The notes under the pieces: model-generated
What the model saw: only the letters and a program-made list of their open reading frames with translations
What the model was told of the DNA's origin: nothing
The model's database searches: none
DNA from: Heterocephalus glaber
Taxonomy: Eukaryota; Chordata; Mammalia; Rodentia; Bathyergidae
Length of the DNA stretch: 64,000 nucleotides
Direction of reading: 5' to 3'
Assembly (NCBI RefSeq): GCF_000247695.1
Contig: NW_004624784.1
Span: 8,496,519-8,560,518 of the forward strand
Position numbers and translations under genes: made by a program
Shown here: one piece after another, positions 47,351-60,053 of the stretch
Layout: every line of letters starts with the position of its first letter
Position numbering within the stretch: the stretch's first letter is position 1

Positions 47351-49192
47351 TGCTTCCCTGGACCTCAGCCTGAATAGTACAATAAGAAGGGGACTGTACA
47401 ATAATCCTGCAAATTACCCACACACAGTGGGCTAGAATGGGAAGCCAGACAGGAAAGCAGCTACTTGCATGGCCCCCACTGTTTTAATAGCAGCTATTTG
47501 TCCAGGTACATTTTTCAAGTTTGTGAATACTTGGCTATGGGAGTAAGAAATGTATGGCCAATATTGGTGTGTTACTTGGAATACATAAATTTTAGAGACA
47601 ATGGGATATGTTGGAAAAACCATCGGGATGAAGGAAGATAGAAAATGTCCCTCCAAGTTCATTCATACCTTATTGTAGGCTTGTGTTCTCCAATTTTCCC
47701 TTCAGGCCTTTTGCTTCTTTCTGTCTAGAATAGGAGGATATACAGAGCCTGCCTGCCCTGAGTAGGCAGCACCACAGCACCTGTCTGTGCAGCATGTTGC
47801 TGTGGTTCATGGTAGCAGTGGTATAGTTAGGGTAGAAGGGCCAGTCTCTGAACTTGGATTTCTGTTGTTCTGGCTAGTTCAATGCCAGAACCCACTTTCT
47901 CAAATCATTGCTTATCCCCAGTGAATGTGCTTGATGTTTAAAAAAGATTCTATGGCATGTTACCATTACCATTGTGTATTTAGTATGAAAGTATGTGCCC
48001 TGGGCAGCAGAATAATGCTTTTAACTAGACAATGGAGTTGTTATTACTGTCTGCTTTCATCTAGGATATTAGAAATAAAAAATTTTAAATGCATATAAAG
48101 CAAGTATATATCTCCTTGTGCAGATCTCTTGACAAGCCTCCCCTCTTTAACAGAGCCAAGCCCCTTCAAAGACCCTAGCAGGTGATTTAGTTTCCCTACA
48201 GTGATTGCAGACTTACAGCCCCTTGGCACTTCCTGCTTGATGGCTGGTGTTTTGCACTTGCTCACATTTCTCTTTCAGGGATAAGACTCTATTTCCCCCA
48301 TTAAATACAGGTATTTCTAAGAAACTTCAATTGCATTCACACTCTTGGTGCGTTGGAGCACAGGTTATACAAAAAAAGTTCTTTTCATATAGTAAAATAA
48401 ATATGTGAGATTTTAGTGAAAAAAGAAAAAATTGGCAGCAATAATTTGTTCTAATAAATCTTAGCAGATACAGCTGTGACTCTGGGAATGGAGGTATCAT
48501 ATGTACACAAGCCAGTGCACATTTTGCACCTTGGTCCCCCAGTCCTCCTGAGCCAGAGGCATGGAATGGTCCTTCCTGGCTCCTCCAGCCACTCTTGGCT
48601 GGCAAAGTTTTTAACTCTATTGCAAATGTGAAATGTGGATATCTTCACATAGAATATGCTTAGTATTTTTGTCACTTTCATGTAACATAGAGAAGCTAGA
48701 GCCCATTAGTATTCTGATTAAGATAAAGAAATAGCAAAGGGTCATGAAGAAGAAGAAGGAACAAGGATGTTGTAATGAGGGAGTGGTTCCATATCCCGCC
48801 AAAGTAGGAAGTATATCAGGTTTTATATTCATTCATTTTCTTATTCCAGGCCCACCAACAACTACATCCCCATCTTTGGGAAAGAGAACCTTTGCATTTG
48901 CTGAAAGAGGTTGTGTAAGTGTGGAGTTTGCTCTTTGGCCATCAGTTGAGGGCCAAAAGCTTCCTTTTTTGCAACCTATACAAAATAAAAGTCTCCAGAG
49001 GTGCCTTGGCAACTGAAGTTGATGGGCAATGTCATGTCTTTGTTGGGGATCTGTATTTCTTAGTTTGACTAAAGCCTTTGAATACTAACTTTGAAGTGCC
49101 ATGTTAACCATCTGGAGACATTTTAGAGTTGTTGTCGAAAGGATGCCTGAGGTCTCTAATGCAACACAAGAAATTGATAGAAGCTTAATAGA
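47351..49192. other. No gene seen; unassigned sequence
   Basis: Frames up to 92 codons on both strands, none recognised. No interspersed repeat is clear. Confidence 0.4.
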
Positions 49193-49237
49193 GTTTACCA
49201 GTTGCAATGATTTGTGAATGACAGCCACACAAAAACC
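49193..49237. repeat. 45-bp dispersed duplicate, copy 1
   Basis: The sequence starting 'gtttaccagttgcaatgatt' and ending 'gacagccacacaaaaacc' recurs at 50202-50246 in the same orientation with two substitutions. The flanks are not obviously alike. I do not recognise the family. Confidence 0.85.
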
Positions 49238-50201
49238 CTTGGCCCAAGAGATGGCAGTTGTGTGTACTGTTTGAATGAAGATGGCAAGGAGTAGAATGGT
49301 AGTCACACATTTTGTAACAACGTGGAAAGCATTTGAATGGTATACATTGACCCTAGTTAAGAAACATTGCCCTGCTGGTCACGTGTGTGTGTGTTGCTGA
49401 TTTATGATTCACCTTGTAGAAAGCTCTTTTGATTTAGAAGTTTTGCACATCAGCCCCCATTCCTCAATAAAAGGTCTGGGATATTTCAGTGTGCCACATG
49501 TACATATTTGGTTTTAGACTTAGATCTGGCCTGATATTCTAGAGAATTAACCTGTCCATCCCCAGGTATTGCTAGTTATGACACTGAAAAGAATGATTTT
49601 TTTGCTCTTTGTCTTCATATGGATAAACATAAGACAGTCTTTGTTTTCATCTTTTTGTATCATTTGCATTCACCATTGTGTAAAAACATCAGTCATACTC
49701 TCCACATATTTATGCACATATTTATATTGCTATATTTATAAACCCAACACATTTATGCATATATTTAAATATGCATATATAAAATAAAGGAGAGACAGAA
49801 AGGAAAAAAGCAAGAATAATGAAAAAGGGAATGCTACGTAAGTCAGTTGGAGGCAGTGCAGAACTTGATGAGTGGGTTGAAGAGGAAATGATGAGTGAGT
49901 AAAAGAGGATGCTAAGAATGTGGATGGTTTATCAAACAACCACATGCAGGTGTTTCTGATAAAATACAGTATGTCTTATGATAAAAAGGTCCAATCATCA
50001 AAGACTCTAATGGCAAGAACACATACTTGAGAATTTGGAGATTAGAGGGCATTCATTCAGGTCCTCCATCAACTGTGTGAAGTCCCAGATATGTGCTAAG
50101 AATGGAGCTAGACATGCACAGATAAAAACAAGTGTGGCCCTTGGGAGGCTAATAATCTTAGAAAGAGTGCTCTGTAGCTCAGTAGCCTTTTAAAAGCAAG
50201 G
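49238..50201. other. No gene seen; AT-rich and unassigned
   Basis: Between the two copies of the 45-bp element. A 72-codon frame and an AT-rich 'atatttatgcacatatttat' stretch; nothing recognised. Confidence 0.35.
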
Positions 50202-50246
50202 GTTTGCCAGTTGCAATGATTTGTGAATGACAGCCACACAATAACC
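50202..50246. repeat. 45-bp dispersed duplicate, copy 2
   Basis: Starts 'gtttgccagttgcaatgatt' and ends 'gacagccacacaataacc', 43 of 45 positions identical to copy 1, which lies 1,009 bp upstream in the same orientation. Confidence 0.85.
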
Positions 50247-51883
50247 TGGTGAAGATTGCTTATACTACTGTAAATTAGAGCCTGCTTGAATTGTGGTGAA
50301 GAGTTAGTACAAAGAAGTGGCCTCAAGGTCAGAAGAGATGCTAGGTATTCTAGAACCTGTCAAAGTTATTTTGTCCACAATTGATTGAATTGTTATATTT
50401 TACAAAAGATTAAGGTGAAATCCTATGTGACCACTATCCAATTCTCAGTCATTTTGAAAAACCATTAGATCTATTCTAAGGTCACATCACTGGCCCACCT
50501 CTGAGAACACCCACTAGTGTGGGAAGGATAAATACCAAACATTTCATGGTTTTCAAGGGAGGTGTTTTGGGTTTTGAAAAGATTAATTTTCTTTCTTAGT
50601 TACATCTTGAGATATGAGACATCTGCAAATCCCCTCATTGTTTGCTTTTTGTTATGTTTAATTTATGTGGCTTTTCTCTGTGGTCATTGGGATGGAACCA
50701 AATTTAGCTTAACAGATTCCTAAAAGCAGATACAATAAATTCTTTCCAAATGTTTTCACCCTACCATATAAAATACACCACTTATTTCCCACCCTGTTGA
50801 GAAAAGTTAGTCTGTCAACCTTATGTGAAGGTTGAGTCCTTGAAACATTAACATGTACAAGGGTGTGAAAGTGATACATTGCATTGGGTTTACCAGGAAT
50901 GATAAACTTGGCTTTGGTAAATTGAAATTTATGGTCCAGCTTCATCTTCTCCAAACTTCTCCATAGAATTTCTTATCTGACAATGTGGTAGGAGGTCACT
51001 GGCAAGATCACAAAATGTTATCTCAGACATATTCTGGGATGTGTTTTCCGGATGCCTGCAATTCACAGATTACACATTTAAACATAGCTCCAGTTGGAAT
51101 GCTTGCAGCACTATTGCTGATCATACAGAGCGGGCCCTGGTGGAAACACTCCTCTCATGGGGTGGCTTAAAGAACACCCAGTCTTCAAGCCTCCACCTTC
51201 CCCTGTCCTGCTAGGCTGCTGCTACCCTCCTATCTAATGTGACCTGACATTCCACCAGGACAGTAAGACAGGATACATGGTCCTCAAAAGGCCAGTGTTA
51301 AAAGTTACCTGGGAGAGGGCCAATCACATTTCTTAGTTTGTAGCTGAACATCCCTGAGGAAGACAGGTAGAGTGGAGGTGAGAACCTTTGCTTAGGAGAT
51401 GAAGAGAGCCAGTACCCATGGGAAAATTAGGCTGAGGCGGGAAAATACTGAGCCACAGTGGGCCAGGCCAGTGTTTGAAAGAAGCCCAAATCACCACTCT
51501 CTCTATTTCTGCTTTTACTCTTTTGTCTCTGTCTCTTGTTTGTTACCTTCATATTCTCCCATGGGCTCTTCCTTCACTCTCCAAGAAAAGCATGCCTACA
51601 GCAACAGTAAAAGAGGAATTCCCTAGAGAGGAGTGGGTGGGGAATGCTATTTTCAAAAAGTAACTATATAAATGGGTAATTGGGCTCCAAAAAGAAGTTT
51701 GTTAAAGACTGTGGGATTTAAATTCCAAGAAATGAGTATGAGATAGACTATACAGATTAAATAAATGCAAATATGGTCCGTACATTATAAATTTCCTTAT
51801 TTCTTCTTCACCTCATTCTGTGTGTGTCTCTTCTTGGAGGAGAAAAAAATGTAGTAGAAGAGATAGAAAGTGAGCCTTGAAGC
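50247..51883. other. No gene seen; unassigned sequence
   Basis: Short frames only (up to 81 codons), no repeat recognised. Confidence 0.4.
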
Positions 51884-51906
51884 AGAGAGAGAGAGAGAGA
51901 GAGAGA
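51884..51906. repeat. (GA)n microsatellite
   Basis: About 11 GA units. Confidence 0.9.
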
Positions 51907-52849
51907 TGAAAAGAGAAGAGCAGAGTGGGAAAGATATAGGCAAGGACTCTCACGGGGACTCCCTCATGTTGTATCCTATACCTGGTGAATCAGTATGTTG
52001 ACTTATTAAATAGGTCTTCAGAGCTTCATCTCCAATACAGGCATACCTTCATGCTCTCAGAAATGATTTGGAGTCCTGATGAACCTTGGGGGCACATACT
52101 AACTACCTGGAAATGTACGTGCACATCCAGCTGGTCCCTATTATCCATGGGACTGTGATAGGACTCATTAATCCTGGAGGCCAGTCAGCAAACTGTTTAG
52201 TGCTCTCCTGTTTTACAAGTTTCTGACACCTTAGCTTCTGGCAGAAGCAGGATCATCAAAACAAGCTTACCTATGGAGGCCAGGAGGAAGAGCTCAAGGA
52301 AAAAGGAAAGAATATTTATTTCTTCCTGAGTAAATGGAATGTAGCTCCCCAATTGATCTTGGGACAGGAAATGTTTGCTAGGTTTATAAAAAGCAAAGAA
52401 CCTGGGGGCTGAGTCCCAACAGTGACTGCAATGAAGATTACAGTAAGATCTGTGCTGGAAGATTGATGTGGAGGAGATAAAATGCTTTAGAGTAATTTGC
52501 ACCAGGTTGTGTGCTACTGAGAATGCTAGGCTGGAAGAAGCAGACTCTTGGTGGCCCCTTCTAGTTTCTGCATCCCAGGAGAAGGGTTTGAACATCAGGC
52601 CAGACAACAGTAGGCTAGAGCTACTTGACTGACTTGCAGGAGCCAGTTATACATATCACTTCCCAAGTCTGCATTTAGTAGCATCATGTTAGTAGCTGGA
52701 AATTTCATGCCGAGTATTTACACCTTAGAAATTGGCAAGAGCAACAAATCGAGGTTCCACTACCACCAAGAGCTGTTTAATAAATGTTTACTAACATGCC
52801 ATTTGGCAGAAGAGAAACATGAAGAAACTGTATAAGTATTTCAAAATTA
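51907..52849. other. No gene seen; holds one of the longest open frames
   Basis: A 136-codon minus-strand frame at 52197-52607 ties with one at 59769 as the longest in the window. Its product is Ser/Phe/Leu-rich with no domain, signal or homologue I recognise, so it is treated as chance. No interspersed repeat called. Confidence 0.4.
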
Positions 52850-53175
52850 TATTCATCCCTCAGTATCCACAATGATTTGATTCCAGGATCCTCTACAGAT
52901 ACTAGAATCCTGTGGTGCTCAAATCACTTCTAGAAAATGATGTAGTATTTGCATATAAACTACACACATCCTCTTGTATGCTGTAAGTCAAGTAATCTCT
53001 AGATTACCTGTAATACCTAATACAAAGTTAATGCCATGTTACACTGTGTTGTTAAGGGAATAAAGACAAGGAGGGAAAGTTTGTACACATTCAGTACAGA
53101 TGCATTGTTTTCCTGAATATTTCTGATCTATGGTTGTTTGCGTGTATGGATGCAGAATCCATAGCCATATTTTTA
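52850..53175. mobile_element. Tigger-like DNA transposon fossil
   Basis: Left side 'catccctcagtatccacaat', 'gattccaggatcctctacag'; middle 'gtagtatttgcatataaact', 'ctctagattacctgtaatac', 'aagggaataaagacaaggag' and 'ttcagtacagatgcattgtt'; right side 'tggatgcagaatccatagcc'. This is the complete order of a nonautonomous pogo/Tigger-type element with 'ccctcagtatcc...gcagaatccatag' inverted ends. Shared with other placental mammals from memory; no transposase. Confidence 0.8.
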
Positions 53176-53299
53176 GCTATTTTAAAACCTAGTCTTGTTT
53201 TCTGTGAGAGCATACATCTGTGTGTGTACCCCAACTTGTTGATCCCTAAGTAAAGAATTCACCATTCTTTAGCAGTGAAGTAAAATGAGAACACATTTC

Positions 53300-53790
53300 C
53301 ATTTTCAGGGTTTGTTTAAGAATTTTGCAACAAGTTGAAGGAAATTGTGTCTACTCAGCAAAGCAATTTGGTGTCTGATGATAGCCAAACAGCCTGGAAA
53401 ATTATCTTTGCCTTAGCTCACCCACTGTGCAAGGAGAGGCTGCTGACAAGCTGGCTGCCTCCAGAGCCCTTTTGTGTGGGACTCGGCAGCACAGTGGTGA
53501 GGGAGAGGCAGATATGTGATTTAGCCATCTCTTGCTCTGCGTCCTTTGCTTAATAAGTGAATGCTGCCAGACAGTCTTTGTGAGGCTTTTCTATCAACAC
53601 TTGAGTCATTTCTTCTCTCCCATCCCTCAAGGGGAGCTTTGATAAAGCATAAACAATCGCCAAAACATTTTAGAGACAGCTTCCAACAGACGACATAGAA
53701 ATTGCTGAAAATATGAAGATGTCTGAAACCTTTGGATGAAATGCCAAGCTTTGTTTTTCTTTTAAATTGTCTCTTAAATGTGGAGACATG
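53300..53790. other. Candidate conserved noncoding block
   Basis: Repeat-free, with 'gatagccaaacagcctggaa', 'tgcttaataagtgaatgctg', 'gataaagcataaacaatcgc' (forkhead-like ataaaca) and 'caaaacattttagagacagc'. Frames of 72-100 codons on both strands have no recognised similarity. Confidence 0.27.
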
Positions 53791-54339
53791 TGGATTTTGT
53801 GGTAGTGTATCTTTAGGAGGCATTTTATTAATAGGAGAAACTGAGGAGGGAATGATTCACTCATCAGTATTTTAGAGCCAAAGAACATTCACATTCAATC
53901 TCTATGATCATATTAAAGAAGAAACTAGGGAGCTACAGGTTTTATGACACTCCTGAGATTGGTACCCAAATTTTGAGGCGGCATGGGACACTAGCAACGT
54001 CTGCTACCTACACCACCACAGTTGTTCTTTCCCTTCTATCTCCATGTTTTGTGGGTCACTTGCAATGGAAATGTACCCAGCACTCTGCATGCTTCTCCTT
54101 TCATCCAGTAACACTGAACATCTACTATGCACAGGTATGGCTAAGCACTTGGAGGATGCAGAATAATAAGATGAAAGTCTCATCCCAAAGACACTTGTGG
54201 TCGCCTGCTACTTGTTGGCTAAGGACCACCCCAGGAAAGACTAGTTAAGTGCTGCAGGGGGTAGGAAAGCAGAGGAAAGCATATTTGATTATTGGAGACA
54301 TCATGGAAAACTAAGGGAAGTGAACTTTGAGAGTAGAAC
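53791..54339. other. No gene seen; unassigned sequence
   Basis: A 114-codon frame at 53904-54248 is not recognised. 'gaacatctactatgcacagg' near 54,117 recalls the start of an ancient repeat. Confidence 0.35.
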
Positions 54340-54470
54340 AAATCTGAATTCTCAAATCCAATTCCTTCCTTTATTATCACTGTCATGTTGGGAAATTTAC
54401 TTAACCTCTCTGAGCCTGCCTCCGTATCTATAAAGTGGATTGGTAGATGTGAGGTTCAACTCCTCAGTCC
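54340..54470 (-). mobile_element. MIR SINE (minus strand)
   Basis: 'ctgtcatgttgggaaattta', 'cttaacctctctgagcctgc' and 'ctccgtatctataaagtgga' are the complement of MIR in order. Confidence 0.8.
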
Positions 54471-55823
54471 ACGAAGGTGCAGGGACTGTGCTAGGTTACA
54501 GTGATGATGTTTGTAAAGCATATAGCCCAGAATTAAGTCTTTGCTTGTTGATCTGAATCTTATGTCTAGGATGAGGCCTCACTCATATTGGCAGATTCTC
54601 TACTTCTTGGTACAGGGTCACACAAGAATAAATATATTCCTGATCTGGAGTAGCAATGCTGATTCTAATGCTGAGACTTCCTGGTCATTTTCTCAGTTTC
54701 ATTAATGCCGTCAAAATGACTTCCAATAGCCAATATGAAAGAATCCACTTGGAGGAATTTACTACCGATTAAAAAGGAAGACTCTGTGATCTGCTCTGAG
54801 CATGTGTGGTGTAGGAGGCCCCGGGAACCTCTCAGGACTCATCAGACTCATGGTTCCAAGATGCCCACTCTCCTGCTGTTCATGCCAGCTTGGCATCCTG
54901 AATTGCATTTGATGGGATTGAGGCTACCTGACCTCGGCGGGCACAGCCTCTGAGGCCCAAGCACCTGCTTTGAGGCTGACAAAATATGAGGGCCATTTTC
55001 TTAGGAATGGTGTTTACCATGTGGTTTTAACACAGATGGCCTTTTCTCCCCTCATCAGAAGATGGAAGGTTATAGAAAATGGCTTGGCAGACTGCTGCAT
55101 TTGCATCTGGACCCCAGAACCACCCATGGGTCCTAGACCTACCCTGGTTGGTCTAACTTTTTTGATTCTACATTGATAATTTAATTGCATTGACAACCAC
55201 CTGGAATTAGACAGAGGAAATGTACTCCATTTTTGACATATTAGCCTCCAGAGTTTAAAAATTCTTTGGATGAGGCCAGGTAGCCACTTTAGCTTCAAAA
55301 AGTGTTCCTTGAAATAGGCCCCAGGGGTCCATGTGGAGTACATATGTCTAAGTCTCTTTCCACTGCGTGAACCCAAAGGGAACAAAAGACAAATCTAGAC
55401 AGTTTCTTTCTAGCTCCTCGGTTTTCTTATAGCCCTTATTGTAATGATGTTATTTGGTGAAACACAGCTTACTGTCCTCAGAGTTATTCATATCTCTTCC
55501 TTTAGTCCATAGGGATTGCTTAACACTTGAAGAAACATCAAGCTTTTTTATTGTTCCCCAAGGGGAGGAAAAGCCTTGGTAGAAGAATAGTCTGTCTTTT
55601 TTTCTGTTTCTCTAAACTCACTCTCCTACCAGATGGTGATATGCCAGAGACAAAGGGGAAATACATGAGAGGCCGACCTGCCCAGCTTGTAGTCTTGGTG
55701 TAGGTGAAGCAGCGGGTGTGGAGAGGGGATCTGCTAATTTGTTTCATTTGTTCTCCATCAGCCTGGTCCTAATGCTGCTTTTCTGGGCCCTCTTGATGCC
55801 GTTAGCAGCTGTCTGGCACTTGA
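54471..55823. other. No gene seen; unassigned sequence
   Basis: A 123-codon minus-strand frame (55014-55385) and shorter frames show no domain I recognise. No repeat called. Confidence 0.4.
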
Positions 55824-55837
55824 TTTTTTTTTTTTTT
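55824..55837. repeat. Poly-T tract
   Basis: Fourteen T in a row, just left of a MIR. No matching retroposon body was identified. Confidence 0.9.
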
Positions 55838-55849
55838 GCCTTGTATTAT

Positions 55850-55990
55850 GGTTGTTAGCAGTAATGATGATTACCATTTGCAGAGTGCCTACTACATACA
55901 AGACCCTTGGTGTGTCATTTCTCTTGCTCGTCACTGCCACTCTAGGATGCAGATGGTATTTCCCTCTGTGCTGTATCAAAGAAGAGGTCA
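55850..55990 (+). mobile_element. MIR SINE, 5' part
   Basis: 'gatgattaccatttgcagag', 'tgcctactacatacaagacc' and 'cactctaggatgcagatggt' match the MIR 5' and central region. Confidence 0.6.
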
Positions 55991-56964
55991 GTCGCTGTGG
56001 CTGGAGCCCCAGAGGCAGGAGCTCAGAGTAGGAGCAGGATTCCTGGCTGAGTGGATTGTAGTGGTACATTCTGGGTGGTTTGTCTAGTCTGGACAAGAAC
56101 TGTAGCCAGAAGCAGAGTATCCAGGGAGCAGAACTCCACTTGGAGACCTGGAAGGCAAGAGATGTATTGCCTAGGTACTCTAGGACCCCTGGCTTTTCCC
56201 AGGTGGGATGGGGCCTCTCCTGTGCTGGCTGCAGAACTAGGTGTACGTGAGTGCATGTGGGAGCTCCACCTGGCAGGGCTGGGAAGAATCACCCCCTCTT
56301 GGCAAAAAAAAAAAAGATGGGAGAATTGGGAAACATCTTGGTAATTTACCAAATTGTCCCCACTCATGTGAATATAAAAGTAGAATAGACTTTAACAATT
56401 AGTCTCCAAACTTTTCTTTTCTCAATGAGTAAAGGCAAGATAAGATCTCGTGTGAGTATCAGAGCAAAGGGTAGAATTAACACACTGTTTTCTGGTTTCT
56501 TTTCAACCACTTTTCCAAGTTTGCCACCCTTTGCCTCTGTTTTTATCCTAATTTTACAGGAAGACATTAAAAACCAAGATCTAGGTCTCCTACCACGTGT
56601 GACCTCACTGTCTTGCACTATCAAGATTTTCCCAGGCATTTCCATTTTTTCTCTACCAAGTAATTTAAGAAATAATATTCATTTCAGGAGATGAGACATA
56701 AATGAAAGGAGGGTTGTGGTTATGCAGTGGAGAGCATTTATTAGAACCTGCTGTGTATAAGAGCAAGTATGAGGTATTTTGAAATTACAGACAGGACCTG
56801 ACCTTGCTCCAGATAGCTTAGTCTGGCTTCTTGGTGTGATTCCCTTATTCTCTTTTTTCCTTCAATTACTGCTTGAGTCATCTCTTACTTATTATCAACT
56901 TCTAATTTAATGACCAAGAAATTTCAGCTACAAATTATTTGACCAGACAGAACTCCTCATGCCT
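55991..56964. other. No gene seen; unassigned sequence
   Basis: Overlapping frames of 83-114 codons on both strands near 56.0-56.4 kb have no recognised domains. An A tract lies at about 56,305. Confidence 0.4.
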
Positions 56965-57345
56965 TGGGAGCTGTATCAGTCAGCTTCTCATCCCTAGAGT
57001 GAAATATTTGACACAGCCTACTTATGAAGTAAAGAAAAGTTTATTCTAGCTCATGGTTCTGGAGTTTCACATCCAGGATTGGGTGTTCCCATGGGTGCGG
57101 GCTTATGCTGAGGGCAACATATCATACTGAAAGCACTTATCAGAGCAAGCACACACATCATGAGCCAGGAGCAGGAAGAGAGAACTAGAGAAAGGGACTA
57201 GGGTCCTATAGTCCCTTTTGTGGGAACATCTCCAGGGACCTAAGACTTCCCACTAGGCTCTACCTCCTAATGGCCCACAGAATCTCTGATAGCACCACCC
57301 AGGGAACAAGGCTGAAACATATGGATCTTTAGGGAACACGCTCTT
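56965..57345 (-). mobile_element. ERVL-MaLR type LTR
   Basis: Reversed MaLR text: 'gtatcagtcagcttctcatc', 'agaaaagtttattctagctc', 'atggttctggagtttcacat', 'aagcacttatcagagcaagc', 'ctaggctctacctcctaatg', then a degraded terminus. Similar in layout to the copy at 3754-4100. Confidence 0.6.
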
Positions 57346-58429
57346 CGTATTCTGTCCGTAGCAGGGGCTTCCCTGTGCTGATGTGCACAGGGCACTTGGA
57401 AAGCAAATGACGCCTCCACTGGGTACACACGAGGTGTTGCTCAGCAGAATGAACTGCAGGGACAAAGGTACTTCTGTGTCCTTTGAACTTCTCTTTATAG
57501 TTTAAAAATAGAGAAAATAAAAAAAAATGTACGGAGAGCCACACTAAGTGGTCAGAAAGATATAGCTCCAGTGGAAAAGATATCTGCACTTGTGTTGTGC
57601 CTGAGAGCTTCCATATTCAAGGAAGAGTAAATGAATCACCAAGTGTCTTTTTCTTCTAAAGTTAAGCATATGTGGTAGGGGAGTGAAAAAAATCAATGAG
57701 CAAGCATAGAGATATTAAGAATAAATAATAATCTTTCACATATAAGAAGAGCATTTGTCCTTTCTTTGAAGCCAAGATGAATTCATCTAGGAATTGTTTG
57801 AAACAATGGAAAGTTTTCTTTTATTAGGTTCAGCAGGGGTTTGAGGCTCTTATTAATGCTCCTGTAGAGATTTGAAATTCATCAATATAATAGAAGAAAG
57901 TTAAGAGGCAGGTAGCTCCTTATGCCGTAAAATAGAAAGCTTTCTAGACTAAAAAGTCTGCCATTTAGTGCTGCATATCCTTTTTTAACTGACATTTTAA
58001 AGATAATATAACAGTAATTCATCTTGTTTTATGATTTATAGCTAATTCAGAATTTCTAAAGACTTTTTATTTCAAAACTGTGAAGACTCATTTTAAAAGG
58101 AGTATCTGATGCTTCATGAATCGCCTCACCTTTCTTTTGTCTTATGATTAGCAAGGATCTACAGTGAGATTACAGAATATATTTTTCAAACTATATCCAC
58201 TTAATAACCAGCAAATTCATCTGTGGCTCATACAGAGAACATTTTCAGGTTCACTCACTTAGCAAAGAACTCAATTGATGTGCTTACTGAGTCCTTCCAT
58301 TTGTAGTATACAAGTTGTTATCCTGGGCTGAATGGACCAAGGATGTCAGAATGACTTTAAGGGCAGTGCTACCCAGTTGTAACATCTTATCTTTTATGAT
58401 TATATCCGGTTTTATTCATAGTCACATTC
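57346..58429. other. No gene seen; AT-rich unassigned sequence
   Basis: A frame of 86 codons at the left edge; the rest is AT-rich without long frames or named repeats. Confidence 0.4.
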
Positions 58430-58885
58430 ACATACATGTATAAGTATATATAGTGATTGATGTGCATGTATACATTATATAAAGATTGATAAATAAAGAG
58501 ACATATTCTAAGGAATTAGCTCATATGGTCTCATGGTTCTAGAGGCTGGGGAGTCCAAGATCTGCATCAGCAATCTGGAAACCCAGGAGAACCAGTGGTG
58601 TAAGTTCTAGTCCCAATCTGAGTCTGAAAGCAGGAGAAGACTGATGTTCAGCTCAAAGGCAGAGAGACAATTCTGTCTCGTGTTGCTCTGATCAGGCCTA
58701 CAACTGGTTGCATTAGGACCACCAGATTAAGAAGGGGAATCTGCTTTACTCCATCCACCAATTTAAATGTTTCTCTACCCCAGAAACAGCCTCACAGATA
58801 CACTCAGGGTAATGTTTGACCGAGTAGCTGGGTGTTCCATGGCTCAGGCAAACTGATACATAAAATTACCCATCACAATTGGCTT
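58430..58885 (-). repeat. Ancient L1/LTR-class repeat, family uncertain
   Basis: Plus-strand order 'gacatattctaaggaattag', 'ggttctagaggctggggagt', 'ccaagatctgcatcagcaat', 'aatctgctttactccatcca', 'ccaatttaaatgtttctcta', 'aatgtttgaccgagtagctg' and 'acataaaattacccatcaca' is the complement of a repeat common in mammals, whose sense strand begins with a form of 'attttatgtgtcaacttg'. I cannot decide between an L1 3'-end and an LTR subfamily. Confidence 0.65.
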
Positions 58886-59124
58886 TGAGTGTAGGGTTGT
58901 ATTTCCCAAAGTGCTGCTGTAACAAACTTGGAAACAAATGCATGAAATTGAAGTTTCTGCAGAGCCATATCACACTGCTTAATGTGATAAATGTCAAAGT
59001 AAGCAGGGCAACATAAGAATGATTGTGAAAACGAATAATCTCAGGCAGAGACTTGAAGAGTTTAACTGGGTTTGATGTCATTTGCAATTCATCAGTTATC
59101 CCAGGTAGGTTATTGACTAAGCCA
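58886..59124. other. No gene seen; unassigned sequence
   Basis: A 73-codon minus-strand frame, not recognised. Confidence 0.35.
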
Positions 59125-59290
59125 GTTTTCTCTAAGCTGATTACGTATCAAAATCACCAGCATTTTAAAACAAGAGCTGCCACCACCACCATCCTGTGCA
59201 GGGTGCTGAATTAGAATCCATAGAGGTGTGAAAATCTACTCTTAATAACTTCTCTGGGTGACTCTTAAGAAACTAACCTGATACTGGTCT
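59125..59290 (+). mobile_element. MER5-like hAT nonautonomous DNA transposon
   Basis: 'tctaagctgattacgtatca', 'aaatcaccagcattttaaaa', 'tgctgaattagaatccatag' and 'gtgactcttaagaaactaac' follow the MER5A pattern from one terminal inverted repeat towards the other. Confidence 0.5.
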
Positions 59291-60019
59291 AGGTCCTGCA
59301 GTCCTTCATTTAAAAATAATTAGACTGGTGTGAAAAAAAACAGTTGTCACAAATTGATCTCAGAATCAACTCAGCAACATCTTGTAAGGCATACCAACAT
59401 CTATTAAGGCTCTATCCTTGGTATTGGAGATGCCAAGACTCTGTCTTTACTTCTGTCCCTTGCACAGTTGTTAATACATTACATTATAACATGGTAAGTA
59501 CTGTAAGAGAGGCACCAGCTAATTTTATGGCAGCACAGAGGAAGACTTGACATTCATACTTCTCTACCTTCAAATCCCTTCTTGTTATGGGTCCATAACC
59601 TTAGAGAGTCCTTAGCTAAATTAGTCCTCCAGCGGTCCAAGTTAATTTTTCCATGGGAGAAAGAATCAAGAAGTGCTTCTTTTTGCAAATCATAGAGAAC
59701 ATTGTATTTTGTTCAGGTGAGTCTGTGTCAGGCTCTGGGGAGATAGTTGAGGTTTTATTGTAAGATCAATGGTAGCCTCAAAGTTCAGAGCAAACAACAG
59801 GAGGAAGGAGGCTCTTCATACATGGCACAGATATGAAGCTGATATCCCAGATTATGTTTTCTGGAAGGCTGTGAGAACCAGTACAATTAGCATAGAAGAT
59901 GGCTTCTTACTGAGACTCCTTAGAGGCCACCAGCCACATTGCACTAATATGTCATCCAGTAATTTCCATCATCACTTTCTTTCTATTTATCTTAATGACA
60001 CTTTCCTTCTAGACTGTAG
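59291..60019. other. No gene seen; unassigned sequence
   Basis: Holds the start of a 136-codon frame whose second half is translated CT repeat. No recognised repeat or gene. Confidence 0.4.
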
Positions 60020-60022
60020 TCT

Positions 60023-60053
<31 letters not shown>

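Noticed and set aside
49193..50246. The two 45-bp copies as a minimal CRISPR-like or tandem array
   Set aside because: There are only two copies, about 1 kb apart, in mammalian nuclear DNA.
52197..52607. A 136-codon minus-strand open frame, one of the two longest in the window
   Set aside because: No domain, signal peptide or family resemblance. A single frame of this length is expected by chance in 64 kb, and no splice or promoter context is visible.
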